Assembly (NCBI GenBank): GCA_905215105.1
Contig: CAJMOI010000080.1
Coordinates: 1-8,667, forward strand
DNA length: 8,667 bases
Origin: an uncultured bacterium
Lineage (GTDB): Bacteria > Bacillota > Clostridia > Oscillospirales > Acutalibacteraceae
Direction: 5' to 3'
The notes under the pieces are model-generated. The model was not told where the DNA came from. It worked only from the letters and a program-made list of their open reading frames with translations, and made no database searches. The translations under genes and the position numbers were made by a program. This document shows, piece after piece, positions 5,943 to 8,667 of the stretch (the stretch's first letter is position 1; each line of letters opens with the position of its first letter).

Positions 5943-7243
5943 TGGAATGGACTGAACTGGAAGAAAAAGCAGAGCGGGCGCTGCTGGTGTCTCTGGATAC
6001 CGGGGAATACGACGCCCAGGCCTCTCTGGATGAGTTATACGAGCTGGTGCGCAGCGCCGGGGCTGACCCGGTGCTTTCGGTGATGCAGAAACGCCCGGCC
6101 CCGGACACGGCTTTCTGTGTGGGAACGGGCATGGCGGAGGAAATCGCGGAGACCTGCCGGGTGCAGGAAATCGACCTGCTGGTTTTCGACCGGGAGCTGA
6201 CCCCCACCCAGATCCGCAACATTGAGGAAAAAACCGGCGTTCACCCCGTGGACCGCCCCATGCTGATTCTGGATATTTTCGCCCAGCGGGCCCGCAGCAG
6301 CGAAGGCAAATTACAGGTAGAGCTGGCCCAGCTGAAATATATGCTGCCCCGGCTGACGGGCAAAGGCGTAGAGCTGTCCCGTCTGGGCGGCGGCGTGGGC
6401 ACCCGCGGACCCGGTGAAACCAAGCTGGAAAGCGACCGCCGCCACATCCGCCGCCGGATTTCCGCTTTGCGGGAACAGCTGGAACAGGTGGAAAAACGGC
6501 GGGAACAGGTGCGCCGCCGCCGGGAAAAGGACGGCGTCATTACCGTGGCGCTGGTGGGCTATACCAACGCGGGAAAAAGCACCCTGATGAACCTGCTGAC
6601 ACAGGCGGGTGTGTTGGCGGAAGACCGGCTTTTCGCCACACTGGACCCCACCGCCCGGGCGCTGAAGCTGCCGGGGGGAAAAACGGTCATGCTCATTGAC
6701 ACGGTGGGACTGGTGCGCCGTCTGCCCCATCATCTGGTGCAGGCGTTCCGCTCCACCCTGGAACAGGCAGCGGAAGCGGACATTATCCTCAACGTGTGCG
6801 ACGCGTCCAGCCCGGAAGCCCGGGTTCATCTGGACGTGACGGAAACACTGCTGGCAGAGCTGGGCTGCGGCGACCGTCCGGTAATTCCCGTCATGAACAA
6901 ATGCGATCTGGTTCCCGCCCTGATGGATATGCCTGCGGCGGGAAATGCCGTGCGGATCAGCGCCCTCCACGGAAAGGGCATCGACAGCCTGTTGGCGGCC
7001 ATCGAGGAAGCCCTGCCGGTGAAAATGCAGGTGGCAGAGCTGCTGCTGCCCTTTGAACAGGCGGGACTGGCTGCCCGGATTCGCCGGGAAGGGGAAATTC
7101 TGGAAGAGGAATATGTCCCGGAAGGGCTGCGGCTGCGGGCCAGCATTCCGCCGGAGCTGCTGTCCCTGATTGCGCCGTATCGGACCGATTCGCAGGCCGA
7201 AGAAGGAGTAGGAGCTGGGGCCGAAACGGAACCGGAGGAATAA
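5942..7243 (+). CDS. hflX: GTPase HflX (ribosome-associated)
   Basis: HflX is a cytoplasmic GTPase that binds the 50S subunit; in several bacteria it splits stalled or hibernating 70S ribosomes during stress. This 433-residue protein has the full layout: an N-terminal HflX domain (about 15-115), a helical coiled linker rich in Arg/Glu/Gln (about 160-197), and a G domain from about 199. The family signature, a glycine-rich GGGVGTRGPGETKLE segment, is at 149-163. G motifs are all present: P-loop GYTNAGKST (206-214), switch I with FATLDPT (231-237), DTVG (253-256), NKCD (319-322) and SALHGKG (340-346). A C-terminal extension (about 361-433) ends in an acidic Glu/Gly/Ala tail. The ATG at 5942 is preceded by GGAGG (5930-5934) and overlaps the TGA of the upstream gene. 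No terminator is visible between its TAA and the next promoter eight bases on, so some readthrough into the riboswitch leader is possible. Confidence 0.97.
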   Translation: MEWTELEEKAERALLVSLDTGEYDAQASLDELYELVRSAGADPVLSVMQKRPAPDTAFCVGTGMAEEIAETCRVQEIDLLVFDRELTPTQIRNIEEKTGVHPVDRPMLILDIFAQRARSSEGKLQVELAQLKYMLPRLTGKGVELSRLGGGVGTRGPGETKLESDRRHIRRRISALREQLEQVEKRREQVRRRREKDGVITVALVGYTNAGKSTLMNLLTQAGVLAEDRLFATLDPTARALKLPGGKTVMLIDTVGLVRRLPHHLVQAFRSTLEQAAEADIILNVCDASSPEARVHLDVTETLLAELGCGDRPVIPVMNKCDLVPALMDMPAAGNAVRISALHGKGIDSLLAAIEEALPVKMQVAELLLPFEQAGLAARIRREGEILEEEYVPEGLRLRASIPPELLSLIAPYRTDSQAEEGVGAGAETEPEE

Positions 7244-7250
7244 AAAGTCC

Positions 7251-7279
7251 TTGCCTTTTCCATCTGGTTGTGGTATTCT
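7251..7279 (+). promoter_or_regulatory. Promoter of the riboswitch-controlled antiporter gene
   Basis: -35 box TTGCCT (7251-7256), 17-base spacer, and -10 box TATTCT (7274-7279) preceded by TGn (7271-7273). Expected start is about 7286, a few bases ahead of the riboswitch aptamer. It begins directly after the hflX stop codon. Confidence 0.8.
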
Positions 7280-7297
7280 GAAAGACACAATTGCATC

Positions 7298-7361
7298 GTG
7301 GGGAATGAAGTGCTCCCCCGGCTTTTGCCGAAACCGCTGTAAAATGCTGATGACTTCTGTC
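7298..7361 (+). ncRNA. Fluoride riboswitch aptamer (crcB motif)
   Basis: The RNA follows the crcB/fluoride riboswitch consensus. P1 is GGGG (7300-7303) with CCCC (7315-7318), enclosing AATGAAGTGCT, which fits the conserved GAUGnnGUnC loop except that the first base is A. A small hairpin CGGC-TTTT-GCCG (7319-7330) is inserted before the conserved AAACCGC (7331-7337). Then comes GCTGATGACTTCTG (7346-7359), the conserved 3' strand. The diagnostic pseudoknot is present: GAAGT (7307-7311) pairs with ACTTC (7353-7357). The stem between AAACCGC and GCTGATG is very short here. The aptamer sits between a promoter and an intrinsic terminator that uses the same 3' strand. Known regulons of this RNA are fluoride exporters (CrcB/Fluc, CLC-F) and also cation/proton antiporters, matching the gene downstream. 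It was identified by motif reading, not by a covariance model. Confidence 0.87.
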
Positions 7362-7389
7362 CAAACGACAGGGTCATTGGCATTTTTTT
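7344..7389 (+). terminator. Riboswitch expression platform: intrinsic terminator
   Basis: Bases 7344-7361 pair with 7367-7383 (about 17 bp including a few G-U pairs and one bulged U) around a CAAAC loop, followed by seven T (7383-7389). The 5' arm contains TGATGACTTC, the strand that makes the aptamer pseudoknot. Ligand-stabilised aptamer and terminator are therefore mutually exclusive, predicting that fluoride turns the downstream gene on. Confidence 0.88.
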
Positions 7390-7411
7390 GTTTTGCCGGT
7401 TTGTGGAAAAC

Positions 7412-7540
7412 GGGCGCACACATAGGTGCGCCCCTACAGACCCTCACAGGGCCTGTTGCCACGGTGTAGGGGCGGCTATCAGCCGCCCGTGGGTTTGCGC
7501 CGGATTCACGAACACCGGACGCGCAATGCGCGCCCCTACA
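7412..7540. repeat. Cluster of three GC-rich hairpin repeats with CGCCCCTACA ends
   Basis: Three short hairpins: GGGCGCAC (7412-7419) / GTGCGCCC (7426-7433); GGGCGGCT (7470-7477) / AGCCGCCC (7481-7488); CGCGC (7520-7524) / GCGCG (7528-7532). The first and third end in CGCCCCTACA (7429-7438 and 7531-7540). The second is flanked on its left by the near inverse complement TGTAGGGGCG (7465-7474). Inner stem sequences differ, but each is self-complementary, so structure is preserved while sequence is not. There is no coding potential worth calling. The cluster lies in the transcribed leader between the riboswitch terminator and the antiporter start. I associate such elements with Oscillospirales-type genomes, from memory only. 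Confidence 0.8.
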
Positions 7541-7571
7541 AACCAACCATCCCCGATTTTATCAAAAATTC

Positions 7572-7593
7572 TCGCCTCATGGCGAATGGAGGG
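7572..7593 (+). promoter_or_regulatory. Small hairpin and ribosome binding site of the antiporter gene
   Basis: TCGCC (7572-7576) and GGCGA (7581-7585) form a 5-bp stem with a TCAT loop, ending two bases before the ribosome binding site GGAGGG (7588-7593), which is eight bases from the ATG at 7602. The hairpin leaves the site free and may simply keep it exposed. Confidence 0.5.
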
Positions 7594-7601
7594 TTTTTCT
7601 C

Positions 7602-8667
7602 ATGTTGACAAGTCTTGGCCTGATTTTTCTCACCGGCATGGCGCTGGGCTGGGTTTGCCGGAAATGCCGTCTGCCCGGATTGCTGGGCATGATGGCCGCC
7701 GGCATTCTGCTGGGCCCCTGCGTTCTGAACCTGCTGGACGATTCCATTCTGAACATCTCCGCGGACCTGCGGCAGATCGCCCTGATTATCATTCTGACCC
7801 GGGCGGGCCTGTCCCTGAATCTGGAGGACCTGAAAAAAGTGGGACGGCCTGCGGTGCTCCTGTGCTTTGTGCCCGCTTCCTTTGAAATGGCGGGCATTGT
7901 GCTGCTGGCGCCGCCCCTGCTCCACATTTCCTATGGAGAAGCCGCCATCCTCGGCGCGGTGCTGGCAGCGGTTTCTCCGGCAGTCATCGTGCCGAAAATG
8001 CTCAAACTCATGGAGGAAAAACGGGGTACCGGCAAGAGCATTCCCCAAATGCTGCTGGCCGGCGCTTCCGTGGATGACGTATTTGTCATCGTCATGTTCA
8101 CCTCGTTCATGGGACTGGAACAGGGCGGCAGCTTCTCTCCCCTGACGCTGGTGCAGATTCCCGTTTCCATCATCACCGGCATCGCCGCCGGTCTGGGCAT
8201 CGGACTACTGCTGGCGCTGTATTTCAAAAAGGTCCACATCCGGGATTCCCTGAAAGTGGTCATCCTGCTGAGCATTTCCTGCATTCTGGTGAGCCAGCAG
8301 GACGCCATCGGCGCTTATATCCCCTTCTCCGGCCTGCTGGCTGTCATGAGTATGGGCGTGGCCGTGCAGAAAAAGCGGGAACCGGCTGCTGTGCGCCTGT
8401 CGGTGAAGTATTCCAAGCTCTGGACGGCGGCGGAAGTGCTGCTGTTTGTGCTGGTGGGTGCAACGGTGGATTTGCAGTATGTGGCCGGTGCAGGACTGGC
8501 AGCTGTAGCGCTGATTTTCGGCGCACTGATTTTCCGGATGGCGGGTGTAACCGTATGCCTGCTGAAAACACCCCTCAACCGGAAAGAGCGGCTGTTCTGC
8601 ACCGTGGCCTATATGCCCAAAGCGACGGTACAGGCCGCTATCGGCGGCCTTCCGCTGGCGGCGGGGC
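7602..8667 (+). CDS. Cation:proton antiporter (CPA/NHE superfamily), 3' end cut by window
   Basis: The frame is open from ATG 7602 to the window end (355 complete codons) with no stop. GGAGGG (7588-7593) supports the start. The protein is a polytopic membrane transporter with alternating hydrophobic helices throughout. Family marks seen: an N-terminal helix followed by LPGLLGMMAAGILLGP (24-39), typical of Na+/H+ exchanger domains; LTRAGLSLNLEDL (65-77), the usual start of the third-helix region; SPAVIVPKM (125-133); an Asp pair in ASVDDVFVIVMF (155-166), where the CPA ion-binding acidic residues sit; a GLLAVMSMGVAV segment (244-255); and VAYMPKATVQAAIGG (335-349), conserved near the end of the domain. 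Family members are about 390-420 residues, so roughly 40-60 are missing. It would exchange Na+, K+ or another ion for protons. Control by a fluoride riboswitch suggests a role in fluoride resistance, either through ion balance or possibly fluoride/proton exchange; the latter is inference. It is not CrcB or CLC-F. Confidence 0.9.
   Translation, partial: MLTSLGLIFLTGMALGWVCRKCRLPGLLGMMAAGILLGPCVLNLLDDSILNISADLRQIALIIILTRAGLSLNLEDLKKVGRPAVLLCFVPASFEMAGIVLLAPPLLHISYGEAAILGAVLAAVSPAVIVPKMLKLMEEKRGTGKSIPQMLLAGASVDDVFVIVMFTSFMGLEQGGSFSPLTLVQIPVSIITGIAAGLGIGLLLALYFKKVHIRDSLKVVILLSISCILVSQQDAIGAYIPFSGLLAVMSMGVAVQKKREPAAVRLSVKYSKLWTAAEVLLFVLVGATVDLQYVAGAGLAAVALIFGALIFRMAGVTVCLLKTPLNRKERLFCTVAYMPKATVQAAIGGLPLAAG

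Noticed and set aside
7412..7540. CRISPR-like repeat array
   Set aside because: The three units differ in sequence and orientation, spacing is irregular and there are no cas genes; they are hairpin repeats.
6311..7546. Open frame of 411 codons on the minus strand opposite hflX and the riboswitch
   Set aside because: It runs through hflX, the riboswitch, its promoter and the hairpin repeats. No domain is recognisable and it is a shadow of hflX codon bias.

Overview
The window looks like chromosomal sequence from a GC-rich gut-type Clostridia, probably Oscillospirales/Ruminococcaceae. This is inferred from strong AGGAGG-type ribosome binding sites, extended -10 promoters, codon bias towards G/C in third position, a PRD-type antiterminator PTS operon, and interspersed hairpin repeats ending in CGCCCCTACA. 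No taxonomic marker gene is present. I see no tRNA, rRNA, CRISPR array, transposase or integrase.

Left part (1-585): one minus-strand gene for a 175-residue, charged, coiled-coil-rich protein of unknown function, with a dispersed repeat just past its stop codon. Positions 586-767 hold nothing I can name.

Sugar PTS operon (768-4081): a canonical promoter (TTGACA, 17-nt spacer, extended -10) drives a leader with a RAT-type antiterminator element overlapping a long intrinsic terminator. It is followed by a one-polypeptide EIICBA sugar transporter of the glucose/maltose (PtsG/MalX) type and by a BglG/LicT/GlcT-family antiterminator. The antiterminator most likely binds the RAT in its own operon's leader, so uptake of the PTS sugar controls readthrough. 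A GC-rich hairpin follows the antiterminator gene.

Middle (4128-5153): a full-length ABC-2 type permease (PF06182-like) broken by one in-frame TAG at codon 57, with no ATPase partner in view. It is probably a decaying orphan. After it come a second copy of the dispersed repeat, a hairpin and a probable terminator.

hflX operon (5112-7243): a membrane-anchored protein of unknown function, then the ribosome-associated GTPase HflX, with stop and start codons overlapping by one base.

Right end (7251-8667): the most interesting part. A strong promoter precedes an RNA that matches the fluoride (crcB) riboswitch consensus, including the pseudoknot. A 17-bp terminator hairpin re-uses the pseudoknot strand, giving an ON switch. 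The controlled gene is a cation:proton antiporter of the CPA/NHE superfamily, cut by the window end, rather than CrcB/Fluc or CLC-F. A cluster of three GC-rich hairpin repeats lies between the riboswitch terminator and the start codon, so it is part of the mRNA leader.
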